Origin: Candidatus Uhrbacteria bacterium
GTDB lineage: Bacteria; Patescibacteriota; Patescibacteriia; UBA9934; UBA11717
NCBI GenBank assembly: GCA_013203725.1
Contig: JABMPK010000083.1
Location: forward strand, 1 to 13,676
Direction: 5' to 3'
Length of the DNA: 13,676 nucleotides
Program-made: the position numbers and the translations under genes
In this document: positions 1 through 6,995 of the stretch, piece by piece
Position numbering within the stretch: the first letter of the stretch is position 1
How the letters are laid out: each line of letters begins with the position of its first letter
Notes under the pieces: generated by a model
The model's database searches: none
Seen by the model: only the letters and a program-made list of their open reading frames with translations
Told to the model about the DNA's origin: nothing

Positions 1-211
1 CGGCGCGTCGCAAGCTAATCAAAATCCTGCGGATTTTGCTCGTACAATGTTCGAACTTCGTCCAAGAAACACCGCCATTCGACTTCGTTTGATTACCATC
101 AACTTCGCTCATGGTCTTCGACCGCCAAGTGAAGAGAAGGTTCCATAATCTAACAAAGTCGAATGTCCCCAACGTAGTTCGTGGAAGCGAACGGAGTGGG
201 ACCGCAAGAAT
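1..211. other. Left edge, no supported gene
   Basis: I see no gene I can support here. A plus frame is open from position 2 to a stop at 146-148, and a minus frame starting at 112 is open to the left edge. Neither translation resembles a family I know. The stretch contains a perfect hairpin, AAAATCC-TGC-GGATTTT (about 21-37), many TTCG motifs, and a weaker GTTCG/CGAAC inverted repeat near 177-192. It could be the 3' end of an upstream gene or a decayed repeat. Confidence 0.4.
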
Positions 212-235
212 GCACGCTTCATGCGTGTGTTTTTG
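212..235 (+). terminator. Intrinsic terminator of an upstream unit
   Basis: The 6-bp stem GCACGC/GCGTGT (one G-U pair) has a TTCAT loop and is followed by GTTTTTG. It would end a plus-strand transcript entering from the left. Its T-tract abuts the -10 box of the next gene. Confidence 0.55.
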
Positions 236-242
236 TTATAAT
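234..242 (+). promoter_or_regulatory. Extended -10 promoter for the TspO-family gene
   Basis: TGT-TATAAT matches the extended -10 consensus TGN-TATAAT exactly. No convincing -35 box is visible, which fits extended -10 promoters. Predicted transcription start is near 249, giving a leader of about 17 nt without a Shine-Dalgarno motif. Confidence 0.55.
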
Positions 243-265
243 GATTTCATAGAATTATTGTAAAT

Positions 266-742
266 ATGAAAACCAAAAAACTATTCAAGTTAGCACTCGC
301 AGTAATTGTAACCGAGCTTGCCGGGATACTCGGCGCCTTATTTACAACGTCAGCTATACCGACATGGTATGCAAACATCGTTAAACCGGCGCTCAATCCT
401 CCAAGCTGGGTGTTTGGCCCCGCGTGGACGTTGTTGTATTTGTTGATGGGAATATCTGCGTTCCTAATATGGCAAAAGGGCACGAAGCGTAAAGAAGTGC
501 GAGTTGCATTAAGCGTATTCGCAGTTCAACTGGGACTCAACGCAATCTGGTCACCAATATTCTTCGGCGCCCAGAATCCAGGTCTCGCTCTTATTGATAT
601 CGTATTAATGTGGTTCGCGATACTGTACACAATGATTCTGTTCAACAAGATTTCTAAGCCAGCGATGTCTCTGCTGATTCCATATATCGCCTGGGTAAGT
701 TTTGCGACATATCTGAATCTGGCGATCTGGATCTTGAACTAG
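266..742 (+). CDS. TspO/MBR family membrane protein
   Basis: 158 aa, the usual length for the family (about 150-170 aa). Family hallmarks are visible: WYANIVKPALNPPSWVFGP (residues 34-52), then the W54/L57/Y58 segment, NAIWSPIFF (92-100), and the last helix with PYIAWVSFATYLN (139-151). Five hydrophobic helices are expected. Family knowledge: these are tryptophan-rich sensory/translocator proteins of the membrane that bind porphyrins and other tetrapyrroles or lipophilic ligands. They are linked to stress or light responses in bacteria, but the precise activity is debated. It appears to be transcribed alone from its own extended -10 promoter. The start at 266 is the first ATG after the promoter; no Shine-Dalgarno sequence supports it. 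A role in tetrapyrrole handling would be odd in a reduced genome without heme synthesis, so the ligand here is unknown. Confidence 0.9.
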   Translation: MKTKKLFKLALAVIVTELAGILGALFTTSAIPTWYANIVKPALNPPSWVFGPAWTLLYLLMGISAFLIWQKGTKRKEVRVALSVFAVQLGLNAIWSPIFFGAQNPGLALIDIVLMWFAILYTMILFNKISKPAMSLLIPYIAWVSFATYLNLAIWILN

Positions 743-751
743 AGAACGAAC

Positions 752-760
752 TTATCCACA
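752..760 (+). promoter_or_regulatory. DnaA-box-like 9-mer
   Basis: TTATCCACA matches the strong E. coli DnaA box exactly. It lies in the 139-bp gap between the TspO gene and dnaG, about 120 bp before the dnaG start. It is a single box with no cluster or AT-rich unwinding element beside it, so it does not indicate an origin. Confidence 0.3.
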
Positions 761-805
761 GCCCATATTTTATATTACGTAGCAATATTAGGCAGATACA
801 TATCA

Positions 806-842
806 GGGGTCAGACCCCGGGTCAGACCCCGGACCTGACACC
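806..842. repeat. Palindromic intergenic repeat, GGGTCAGACCCC type
   Basis: Two overlapping copies of GGGTCAGACCCCGG (from 807 and 819) are followed by ACCTGACACC. GGGGTC-A-GACCCC is a perfect interrupted palindrome, and the second copy can also pair GTCAG with CTGAC. It resembles REP-like dispersed palindromes scattered between genes in many bacterial genomes and may be mobilised by REP-associated transposases, but no such transposase is in view. It sits about 40 bp upstream of dnaG. Confidence 0.6.
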
Positions 843-881
843 ATTTATCACAGATCCATCTAAATGTGCTAATCTTACCTC

Positions 882-2735
882 ATGGACGCAAAAGAACAGA
901 TTAGGGAAAAGATTGATGTTGCGGATTTAGTCGGGGAGTATTTGCAATGTAAACCTGCTGGACAGGGGGCTTTTAAGGCTCTTTGTCCTTTTCATAGTGA
1001 GAAAACGCCGTCTTTGTACATCTCGCGCCCAAAGCAAATTTGGCATTGTTTTGGTTGCGATAAGGGCGGTGATATATTCTCGTTCGTCATGGAGATGGAG
1101 GGTATGGATTTTCCCGAGGCGCTCAAGGTGCTCGCGGATAAAGCGGGCGTAGAGCTTCCCAAGTATACAAAAGGAAACGATGACGCTAAGGGACGGTTGA
1201 AAGATATAAACAAGTTTGCAGAGGAGGTTTACAAAAAGTTTTTGAATACTGCAGGAGGGAAGGGGGCTCGTGACTATATTACGAGTCGTGGATTTACTGG
1301 TGAGATTGTTGCAAAGTTTGGGTTTGGATATTCTCCGAACGGTTGGACAGCGTTGGTAGATGTTACGAAGCAAAAGAAGATCGGCTCCAAGGAGTTAATG
1401 GATGCGGGACTCGCGTCGCAGGGGAAGATGGGTGTGATTGATAAGTTTAGAAATCGATTGATGATTCCTTTGCGCGACCATCATGGAAACACAGTTGGAT
1501 TCACCGCTCGTGTTCTGGATCCCAACGACAAGCCCAAGTACATGAACTCACCACAGACTCCGATCTACGACAAGGGCGCTTTGTTATATGGACTTGATCT
1601 TGCAAAAACGGCGATTAAGAAACAGAACGAGGTTGTTATAGTAGAAGGAAATCTTGATGTTGTTGCATCGCACATGGCGGAGGTCGAGAACGTGGTCGCA
1701 AGTTCTGGGACTGCTTTGACCGACAGACAAATTAATTTGTTGAAAAGGTACACGAACACGCTCGTATTCAGTTTTGACACAGACACCGCGGGGTTCGAGG
1801 CGGCACGTCGCGGGATGAGGCTGGCAAGTTCTATGGGCTGCAACGTTCGCGTTGCCGTGATTCCGCCAGAGCTTGGAAAAGATCCTGATGATCTTGTGCA
1901 AAAAGATCCAAAGTTGTGGCAGGGAGTAGCAACGAAACATATAGACAAGATGCAGTTTTTGTTTGATCGCATTGTGGGGTCGATCGACCCTCGCGAAGTC
2001 AGCGAGAAGATGAAGGCGGGGTCTGAGTTTTTGCCCGAGGTCGCATCGCTGGCAGACACGATTGAGCGTGAGCATTGGTTGAAAAGGTTTTCTGATCATG
2101 TCGATATAAGCGTTGACGTGTTGCGGAAGGAGCTTGATGGTCATGCGCGTGATCTTGGCGATGCTGGGAGTGCTCGCAATGCTGGAGCGGGAGGGAAGAA
2201 TCCCTCCCCTACGGCTCGGAAACAGGAAGATGCTGGCAATGCTGGAACGGACAGGTCGCGACCTGTCCCTACGGCACAGGAATTACCGGATAAATTGCTG
2301 GATGTACTGTATTCTGTGGCATTTTCTTCGAAAGATGCGGCAAAAACGTTTATTGACCATCTTCCTGAGGCGGAATTGCCCGAAGGTTGGTATAAAATGC
2401 TTTACATAGAGATGACGGATGTGTATAATGCCGTTCATACGCAGACTCCCGAAAAATCATTTTTTGAAGCTCTTCGGTCCCATTTGCTCAACAAAGAGAT
2501 AGACGTGTCAAGAGTTGACCGTCTTGCCCTCTTAGCCGAGCGTCAAGGAGACTCGACAGACATGCTTCCAAACCGGGACGCGACAACCGAACTGACGAAC
2601 ATTATTGATCAATTTAAAGAACGGTCAAAGAAAGGCAAACGGCGAGCAATACTCGCCGAGCTGCGTCGTGCAGAACAAATGCAGGACACAAAGCTAGTTG
2701 CGGATCTTACCCGTCAATATCAGACGTTGTTGTAA
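882..2735 (+). CDS. dnaG: DNA primase DnaG
   Basis: 617 aa, typical for bacterial primase, which makes RNA primers at the replication fork together with the helicase. Domains in order: an N-terminal CHC2 zinc-binding domain (C35-x2-H38 and C56-x2-C59), the catalytic core from about residue 120, and the TOPRIM domain with VEGNLD (E255) and SFDTDTAG (D299, D301) plus KDPDD (333-337) as metal-binding acids. A helicase-interacting C-terminal region extends from about 470 to 617. Residues about 428-466, between core and C-terminal domain, are encoded by two repeat units with hairpins (see separate entry); this linker is normally variable. The rpoD start follows the stop by 3 bp, so the two genes are probably one operon, as in the classical macromolecular synthesis operon, but rpsU is absent. 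The start at 882 lies only about 7 nt after a weak -10-like TAATCT, so a leaderless transcript is possible. Confidence 0.97.
   Translation: MDAKEQIREKIDVADLVGEYLQCKPAGQGAFKALCPFHSEKTPSLYISRPKQIWHCFGCDKGGDIFSFVMEMEGMDFPEALKVLADKAGVELPKYTKGNDDAKGRLKDINKFAEEVYKKFLNTAGGKGARDYITSRGFTGEIVAKFGFGYSPNGWTALVDVTKQKKIGSKELMDAGLASQGKMGVIDKFRNRLMIPLRDHHGNTVGFTARVLDPNDKPKYMNSPQTPIYDKGALLYGLDLAKTAIKKQNEVVIVEGNLDVVASHMAEVENVVASSGTALTDRQINLLKRYTNTLVFSFDTDTAGFEAARRGMRLASSMGCNVRVAVIPPELGKDPDDLVQKDPKLWQGVATKHIDKMQFLFDRIVGSIDPREVSEKMKAGSEFLPEVASLADTIEREHWLKRFSDHVDISVDVLRKELDGHARDLGDAGSARNAGAGGKNPSPTARKQEDAGNAGTDRSRPVPTAQELPDKLLDVLYSVAFSSKDAAKTFIDHLPEAELPEGWYKMLYIEMTDVYNAVHTQTPEKSFFEALRSHLLNKEIDVSRVDRLALLAERQGDSTDMLPNRDATTELTNIIDQFKERSKKGKRRAILAELRRAEQMQDTKLVADLTRQYQTLL
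2176..2275 (+). repeat. Two hairpin repeat units inside dnaG
   Basis: Two units exactly 60 bp apart share GCAATGCTGGA...CGG, then a hairpin, then CCTACGGC. The first hairpin is GGGAGGGA-AGAA-TCCCTCCC (2189-2208). The second is the perfect 20-bp palindrome GGACAGGTCGCGACCTGTCC (2249-2268). The flanks are conserved but the palindrome arms differ in sequence while both keep perfect self-complementarity. The 60-bp period is 20 codons, so the dnaG frame is kept (residues about 432-465, rich in A, G, N, P, T and R). This looks like a palindromic mobile repeat tolerated in a disordered linker. Confidence 0.75.
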
Positions 2736-2738
2736 TTT

Positions 2739-3953
2739 ATGGCACAAAAGAAAACACCTGCGGCACGCCCTAAAAAGGCTGCGGCGGCAAAGAAGACAGT
2801 ATCCAAGAGCTCTCCTGCTAAGAAAAAGCCGGCTGTAAAGAAGGAGAGGTACCAACGGTCAGCTCCACCTGAAAGAGCGAAAATTGATAATCTGATCCAT
2901 AAGGGTCAAACGCGAGGCTTTGTAACAGAGAACGAAGCTTTGTTTACTTTTATAGAAGTAGAGGACTACATTGAAGAGTACGAAGATTTTTTGGATGAAC
3001 TTGAGGTGAATGGCTTGCACCTTGTTGAGGTTCGTGAAGGATTCCTTGGAGGTAGCGCAGACCATAAAACTGCTATGGATAAGATACGTGTGAATGTTGA
3101 TCGTAATGCAGCTCCGCTTACACTGGAGATGACGCAGGATAATATTCAGATGTATCTTAGAGAAATTGGAAAAATTCCTTTGTTAACTGCAGAAGAAGAG
3201 GTTGCGCTCGCAAAGCGCAAGGAACGAAACGACAAAGAGGCTGAGCGTCGATTGATTGAGGCCAACCTACGACTTGTTGTCTCTATCGCAAAAAAGTTCG
3301 CAGGAAAAAGTTTAACATTGCTTGATTTAATCCAAGAAGGAAACATTGGACTCTTCAGAGCAGTAAAGAAATTTGAATATAGAAAAGGTTACAAGTTTTC
3401 AACGTACGCAACATGGTGGATTCGCCAGGCAATAACGCGTGCGCTCGCCGACCAGTCGCGAACTATCAGAATCCCTGTTCACATGGTGGAGACAATCAAT
3501 AGATTCTCCCAAATTGGACGTAGATTGTTACAAGACCTTGGTCGTGATCCGTTGCCAGAAGAGTTGGCCGCAGAAATGGACGAGCCTTTGGATAAGGTTC
3601 GTCACATCATGAAGATTTCTCAGGAAACAGTGTCACTCGAGACAACCGTTGGTGACGATGATGAGGATTCAACGCTAGAGGACTTCATCAAAGACACTAA
3701 GAACATTTCTCCACAGAAAGCTGCTGCACGTCAACTACTAAAAGACTACGTGAAGATTGCGATGGCAGAGCTGACGCCGCGAGAGCAGAAGATTCTGGAA
3801 ATGCGGTTTGGACTAGTGGACGGAGTTAGTCATACACTGGAAGAGGTTGGAAAAGAGTTCGACGTTACTCGTGAGCGTATCCGACAGATTGAGGCAAAGG
3901 CGCTAGACAAGATACAGTCGCACAAGATCGTGGAAAGACTCCGGGACTACTAG
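2739..3953 (+). CDS. rpoD: Primary RNA polymerase sigma factor RpoD (sigma-70)
   Basis: 404 aa, group 1 sigma-70 of the short type without the large non-conserved region of E. coli RpoD. It begins with a Lys/Ala/Pro-rich tail (residues 1-40), followed by a region 1.1-like acidic segment (about 48-100). Region 1.2 is at about 132-160 (DNIQMYLREIGKIPLL). Region 2 is at about 168-240, with the -10 recognition and melting helix FSTYATWWIRQAI (220-232). Region 3 spans about 243-320. Region 4 spans about 344-404, with the -35 recognition helix-turn-helix TLEEVGKEFDVTRERIRQIE (366-385). It directs core RNA polymerase to housekeeping promoters. It starts 3 bp after dnaG without a Shine-Dalgarno sequence, so translation probably depends on coupling to dnaG. 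The very basic N-terminal tail is unusual and could add non-specific DNA binding (inference). Confidence 0.97.
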   Translation: MAQKKTPAARPKKAAAAKKTVSKSSPAKKKPAVKKERYQRSAPPERAKIDNLIHKGQTRGFVTENEALFTFIEVEDYIEEYEDFLDELEVNGLHLVEVREGFLGGSADHKTAMDKIRVNVDRNAAPLTLEMTQDNIQMYLREIGKIPLLTAEEEVALAKRKERNDKEAERRLIEANLRLVVSIAKKFAGKSLTLLDLIQEGNIGLFRAVKKFEYRKGYKFSTYATWWIRQAITRALADQSRTIRIPVHMVETINRFSQIGRRLLQDLGRDPLPEELAAEMDEPLDKVRHIMKISQETVSLETTVGDDDEDSTLEDFIKDTKNISPQKAAARQLLKDYVKIAMAELTPREQKILEMRFGLVDGVSHTLEEVGKEFDVTRERIRQIEAKALDKIQSHKIVERLRDY

Positions 3954-3955
3954 TC

Positions 3956-3969
3956 TGTTATAATGGAGG
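3956..3969 (+). promoter_or_regulatory. Extended -10 box overlapping a Shine-Dalgarno-like GGAGG
   Basis: TGT-TATAAT (3956-3964) is a perfect extended -10, just after the rpoD stop. GGAGG (3965-3969) follows directly, 4 nt before the ATG at 3974. If the promoter is used, transcription would begin near 3971 and the message would be almost leaderless. If rpoD transcription reads through, GGAGG could act as the ribosome binding site. Confidence 0.55.
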
Positions 3970-3973
3970 TACT

Positions 3974-5248
3974 ATGGAAAACATATCAAAATTACAAAAA
4001 AGAGTAATCTCACTCGCTACTATTGTTAGCGTCATTGCATTGAGTTTAGTAGCTTCAGTGCCTGCTGGGGCATATGTAGGTATTGTAGACGCGACAGTAG
4101 TTCCTGGGACTATTGATATTTCTACACCCACAGATATTGTTGTGTCGTTTACCACTCCGGTTGAGATTCCGGCTAGCGGTGAGGTGGTTGTGATATTTCC
4201 AAGTACATTTGGATTGCAGCAAATTACAGATGTTACAAGTACCGACATAAACGGTGGGCTCACGTTTGAACTATTGCTATTTAGCGAGTTGCATATATCA
4301 AGATCTGGAGACGGCGATGCTATAGCTACAGGTTCAGTGATTGATGACCTTACGATATTGAACGTTACAACTCCACCAATTGAAGATTACGTTGGAGACT
4401 ACACCGTATCTATTCAAGATTCCTCTGCTACAACGGTTGCATCTGGTAAAGCGCAAGGGCAGGTGTTTGAAGATCTTGTAACGCCACCAGCCGCACCGTT
4501 ATCGCTCACACTAACATCCCCAAATGGTGGAGAAGTTTTCACGGGTGACGATGAGACGGTAATCTCATGGGTGTCCAATGGAGGCATTCCGTTTGCGAAG
4601 CTATATTTCTCTAGTAACGCTGGATCTACATATTCGCTGATTGCAGAGAACTTGTCAGGATCGACTTACAACTGGAGTGTTCCAAATATTGACGTGTCAC
4701 AAGGAAAAATAAAGGTTGTCTCGGTCGACGAATATGGCGCGAATGTAAAGACAGATATATCAGATGGAAACTTTGAGATTTTGCATACCGAGGAAGTGAT
4801 AGTTATAGACGATGTTGAGATGCCGGTTGCTCACAACTCTCTGATCAAAGGAACGAGTTTGTCTGCGGTATATTTCTTCAGCTCGGATGCTAAGCGATAT
4901 GTCTTCCCAAGTGAGCAGATCTTCTACTCGTGGTTCAATAACTTCGATGATGTTATCACTGTAGACGACAGCGTACTTGCAAGCTTTAAGATAGGCAGCC
5001 GTATCACAATGGCGCCGGGTTCTCTTATAAAGATAACTTCAGATCCAAAAGTGTACGCTATAGATTCTGACGGGACGAAGCATCATGTTAAAGACGAGGT
5101 TACTGCGAGCGCACTGTTTGGGTCTAATTGGGCGTCGCAAGTTGTAGACATCGACATTACACAATGGTTTGATTACCCAACTGGCGACCAGTTGACGACA
5201 TCGAGCGAGTTTACATCCACAGTCCCAAGTTTTCCAATTTCAAATTAA
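3974..5248 (+). CDS. Secreted multidomain surface protein
   Basis: 424 aa. An N-terminal signal peptide is clear: a basic start (KLQKR), a hydrophobic core (about 12-28) and a likely cleavage near VPAGA (30-34). Then follow a beta-rich domain (about 40-170) and an Ig-like module starting TSPNGGEVFTGDDETVISW (181-199) and ending near 270. The last module (about 287-400) contains an aromatic FFSSDAKRYVFPSEQIFYSW segment (301-320), SFKIGSRITMAPGS and VYAIDSDGTKHHV. The Ig-like and C-terminal modules reappear in the 1215-aa protein encoded at 7748-11395, so the two are related parts of one envelope system. I recognise the architecture as common in Patescibacteria but know no demonstrated function. 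No sortase motif or C-terminal membrane anchor is visible. It is transcribed from the extended -10 just after rpoD and ends at a strong terminator. Confidence 0.85.
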   Translation: MENISKLQKRVISLATIVSVIALSLVASVPAGAYVGIVDATVVPGTIDISTPTDIVVSFTTPVEIPASGEVVVIFPSTFGLQQITDVTSTDINGGLTFELLLFSELHISRSGDGDAIATGSVIDDLTILNVTTPPIEDYVGDYTVSIQDSSATTVASGKAQGQVFEDLVTPPAAPLSLTLTSPNGGEVFTGDDETVISWVSNGGIPFAKLYFSSNAGSTYSLIAENLSGSTYNWSVPNIDVSQGKIKVVSVDEYGANVKTDISDGNFEILHTEEVIVIDDVEMPVAHNSLIKGTSLSAVYFFSSDAKRYVFPSEQIFYSWFNNFDDVITVDDSVLASFKIGSRITMAPGSLIKITSDPKVYAIDSDGTKHHVKDEVTASALFGSNWASQVVDIDITQWFDYPTGDQLTTSSEFTSTVPSFPISN

Positions 5249-5257
5249 AAAAAAATA

Positions 5258-5292
5258 GGCCCTGCTCTTCGCGAAGGGCTGGGTCGTTTTTT
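5258..5292 (+). terminator. Intrinsic terminator of the 424-aa secreted protein gene
   Basis: A 12-bp stem GGCCCTGCTCTT/AAGGGCTGGGTC (one T-T mismatch and two G-T pairs) with a CGCG loop is followed by GTTTTTTG. An A-run just upstream means it could also work on the minus strand, where it would lie beyond the end of the candidate RNA at 5298-5494. Confidence 0.8.
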
Positions 5293-5297
5293 GTTAC

Positions 5298-5494
5298 AAA
5301 AACCCACCTGCTACATTTGGCTAAAAGGTAATCGGGCATTCCCAAAAGGGTGTGCGGGGTGTCTCTGCAATACGCCAGTAAACCAGCTTATTGTTAGAGG
5401 GGTGTCGCATGCCGCGGGGCTCTCGTGCATTCGCCAAGGCGAATACGTTTCCAAGCCCTAAGCCAAAATGTCCAAATGTGTGACAGGTGGATCT
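5298..5494 (-). ncRNA. Candidate structured noncoding RNA, unassigned class
   Basis: This gene-free stretch folds strongly. CCACCTG (5304-5310) pairs with CAGGTGG (5484-5490). Inside it, 5313-5320 can pair either with CCAAATGT (5472-5479) or, extended, with AGCCAAAATGT (5461-5471), giving two mutually exclusive helices. Further pairs are GGGC/GCCC (5334-5337/5455-5458), a CCC-AAAA-GGG hairpin (5341-5350), CTCT..AATA with TATT..AGAG (about 5362-5398), and ATTCGC-CAAG-GCGAAT (about 5429-5444). The minus strand is favoured: on that strand the closing helix is followed at once by TTTTTG (a terminator-like end), and an extended -10-like TGT-TATTCT (5509-5501) lies about 7 nt before the predicted 5' end. 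It does not match the conserved boxes of RNase P RNA, tmRNA or SRP RNA that I know. A 6S-like RNA or a riboswitch-like element cannot be excluded. Confidence 0.45.
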
Positions 5495-5534
5495 ACTAAT
5501 AGAATAACACAGTTGTAGCCGGAGTTACAGACTT

Positions 5535-5543
5535 TGTGATAAT
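5535..5543 (+). promoter_or_regulatory. Extended -10 promoter for the flavoenzyme gene
   Basis: TGT-GATAAT matches extended -10 in all but one base and lies 20 bp before the ATG at 5564. A second, poorer box, TATAGA (5549-5554), would give a leaderless message. No good -35 is seen. The promoter would be divergent from that of the candidate minus-strand RNA. Confidence 0.4.
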
Positions 5544-5563
5544 GTCCTTATAGACTCAAGTAT

Positions 5564-6895
5564 ATGAATGAAAATAAACAATACGATGTTGTGATAGTAG
5601 GCGGTGGCGTGTCTGGCACAGCCTTGTTTTATTTGTTGCGAACATACACAAATGTTGGGAGTATCGCTTTATTTGATAAATATGGTGGTTTTGGTCAGGC
5701 GAACTCACATCCAAAGAACAACTCTCAGACACTTCATTTTGGTGACATTGAGACAAACTACACATTAGAGAAAGCTCGCATAGTCAAGGCGGCGTCTGAC
5801 CTTGTGGCAACGTACTGTGACAAATATGGCAGCGAAAAGCTTTTTAAGATATATCCGAAGATGGTTTTGGCGGTAGGGCAGGGCGAGGTTGATGCACTAA
5901 AAGATCGTTACGAGAAGTTCAAGGAATTGTTCCCAGCATTGCATCCGATAGAGAGGGACGAGATTGCCAAGATCGAACCTAAGGTTGTTGAAGGGCGAGA
6001 CCCGGATGTGCCGTTGTTCGCGTTACATTCTACCGAGGGTTACACGGTAGATTACGCTCGGCTTGCAGCAGATATGGTGGAGCGGGGTCAGTCCGCGAGA
6101 AGTAAGGATGCAGATGTGTTCTTGAACACCTGTGTTGATTCGACACGTAAGACTAAAGACGGGTTCGAGCTTGATTCGAGCCGCGGGAAGATTCAAGCGC
6201 GTGTTGTTGTATACGCGACGGGTGCTCATAGTCTTACGTTTGCAAAAGAGCTTGGATATGCAGATGATCTGATCATACTGCCGGTCGCAGGAAGCTTTTT
6301 CCACACTCCGAATGTTTTAAACGGGAAGGTGTACACATTGCAGCTCAAGAAACTTCCGTTTGCCGCAGCTCATGGTGATCCTGATTTGTGTCGGGGAGAC
6401 CGGTCCCGCTTTGGACCAACGGCAAAGGTGCTGCCAATGTTGGAGCGAGGTCAGTGGAAAACTATTTGGAGTTTCTTTAAGCTGTTCGACCTCAAGTTGA
6501 GCTCGTTGATGGCGGTAGGCTCTATCATTGCTGATACCACATACCTCAAGTTCATTGCGCGAAATATCTTGTACGACCTACCGCTTATTGGTCGGTTCTT
6601 TTTCCTCCCGAATATTCAAAAAATTGTACCGTCGATCAAAGCAATGGACGTTATGCCTCTCAAGGACGCGAAGGGGATTCGTCCTCAGATAGTGAACCGC
6701 GTTACGCGTAAAGTATCGCTTGGGGAATCGCGCATTGTAGGCGACAAGATAATATTAAACATCACACCTTCTCCTGGTGCTTCAACATGTCTTAAGAACG
6801 GAGAGCATGATATGCGGGATATTATTGAGTTCTTTGGTGACGAGTTTAAGATAGATGATGATAGATTTAGTACAGATTTTCCAAAGAGAAGCTGA
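5564..6895 (+). CDS. FAD-dependent oxidoreductase, malate:quinone oxidoreductase-like
   Basis: 443 aa. The N-terminal Rossmann fold has VVIVGGGVSGTA (residues 9-20; G13, G15, G18) and an acidic residue ending the second strand (FDKYG). Mid-protein features match the Mqo family: VVVYATGAHSL, LPVAGSFFHTP, LPFAAAHGDPD and RFGPTAKVLP; the C-terminal part contains GIRPQI. Family knowledge: Mqo (EC 1.1.5.4) oxidises malate to oxaloacetate at the membrane and passes electrons to quinone. The expected size is about 450-550 aa, so this is a compact member. The segment after the FAD strand (GGFGQANSHPKNNSQTLHFG) differs from the usual Mqo sequence, so the true substrate may be another 2-hydroxy acid (inference). 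No other TCA-cycle or quinone gene is nearby, and it appears to be transcribed alone. Start at 5564 is the first ATG after the promoter, with no Shine-Dalgarno sequence. Confidence 0.8.
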   Translation: MNENKQYDVVIVGGGVSGTALFYLLRTYTNVGSIALFDKYGGFGQANSHPKNNSQTLHFGDIETNYTLEKARIVKAASDLVATYCDKYGSEKLFKIYPKMVLAVGQGEVDALKDRYEKFKELFPALHPIERDEIAKIEPKVVEGRDPDVPLFALHSTEGYTVDYARLAADMVERGQSARSKDADVFLNTCVDSTRKTKDGFELDSSRGKIQARVVVYATGAHSLTFAKELGYADDLIILPVAGSFFHTPNVLNGKVYTLQLKKLPFAAAHGDPDLCRGDRSRFGPTAKVLPMLERGQWKTIWSFFKLFDLKLSSLMAVGSIIADTTYLKFIARNILYDLPLIGRFFFLPNIQKIVPSIKAMDVMPLKDAKGIRPQIVNRVTRKVSLGESRIVGDKIILNITPSPGASTCLKNGEHDMRDIIEFFGDEFKIDDDRFSTDFPKRS

Positions 6896-6942
6896 TAGGT
6901 TTGTGCGCATAGACATCTGTAGATACTGAAGCTAGTAAACAT

Positions 6943-6966
6943 AGGCTATTTAGCCTTTATTTGTTA
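6943..6966 (+). terminator. Weak intrinsic terminator after the flavoenzyme gene
   Basis: AGGCTA-TT-TAGCCT (6943-6956) forms a short stem followed by TTTATTTGTT. The stem is short and the T-tract is interrupted, so termination may be partial. Confidence 0.45.
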
Positions 6967-6989
6967 CAATTGATTTATAATATTATAAA
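6961..6989 (+). promoter_or_regulatory. Promoter for the putative lipoprotein gene
   Basis: TTGTTA (6961-6966) and TATAAA (6984-6989) are separated by exactly 17 bp. Transcription would start about 7 nt later, at or beside the ATG at 6996, giving a leaderless message. An overlapping TATAAT at 6976-6981 is an alternative with a leader of about 8 nt. Confidence 0.5.
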
Positions 6990-6995
6990 GAAAGT

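Noticed and set aside
752..860. Chromosome replication origin upstream of dnaG
   Set aside because: One DnaA box only, no cluster, no AT-rich unwinding region, and no dnaA or dnaN gene nearby.
5341..5410. CRISPR-like repeats (GGGGTGTC twice)
   Set aside because: Only an 8-nt match repeated once, without a regular repeat-spacer pattern; it fits a structured RNA better.
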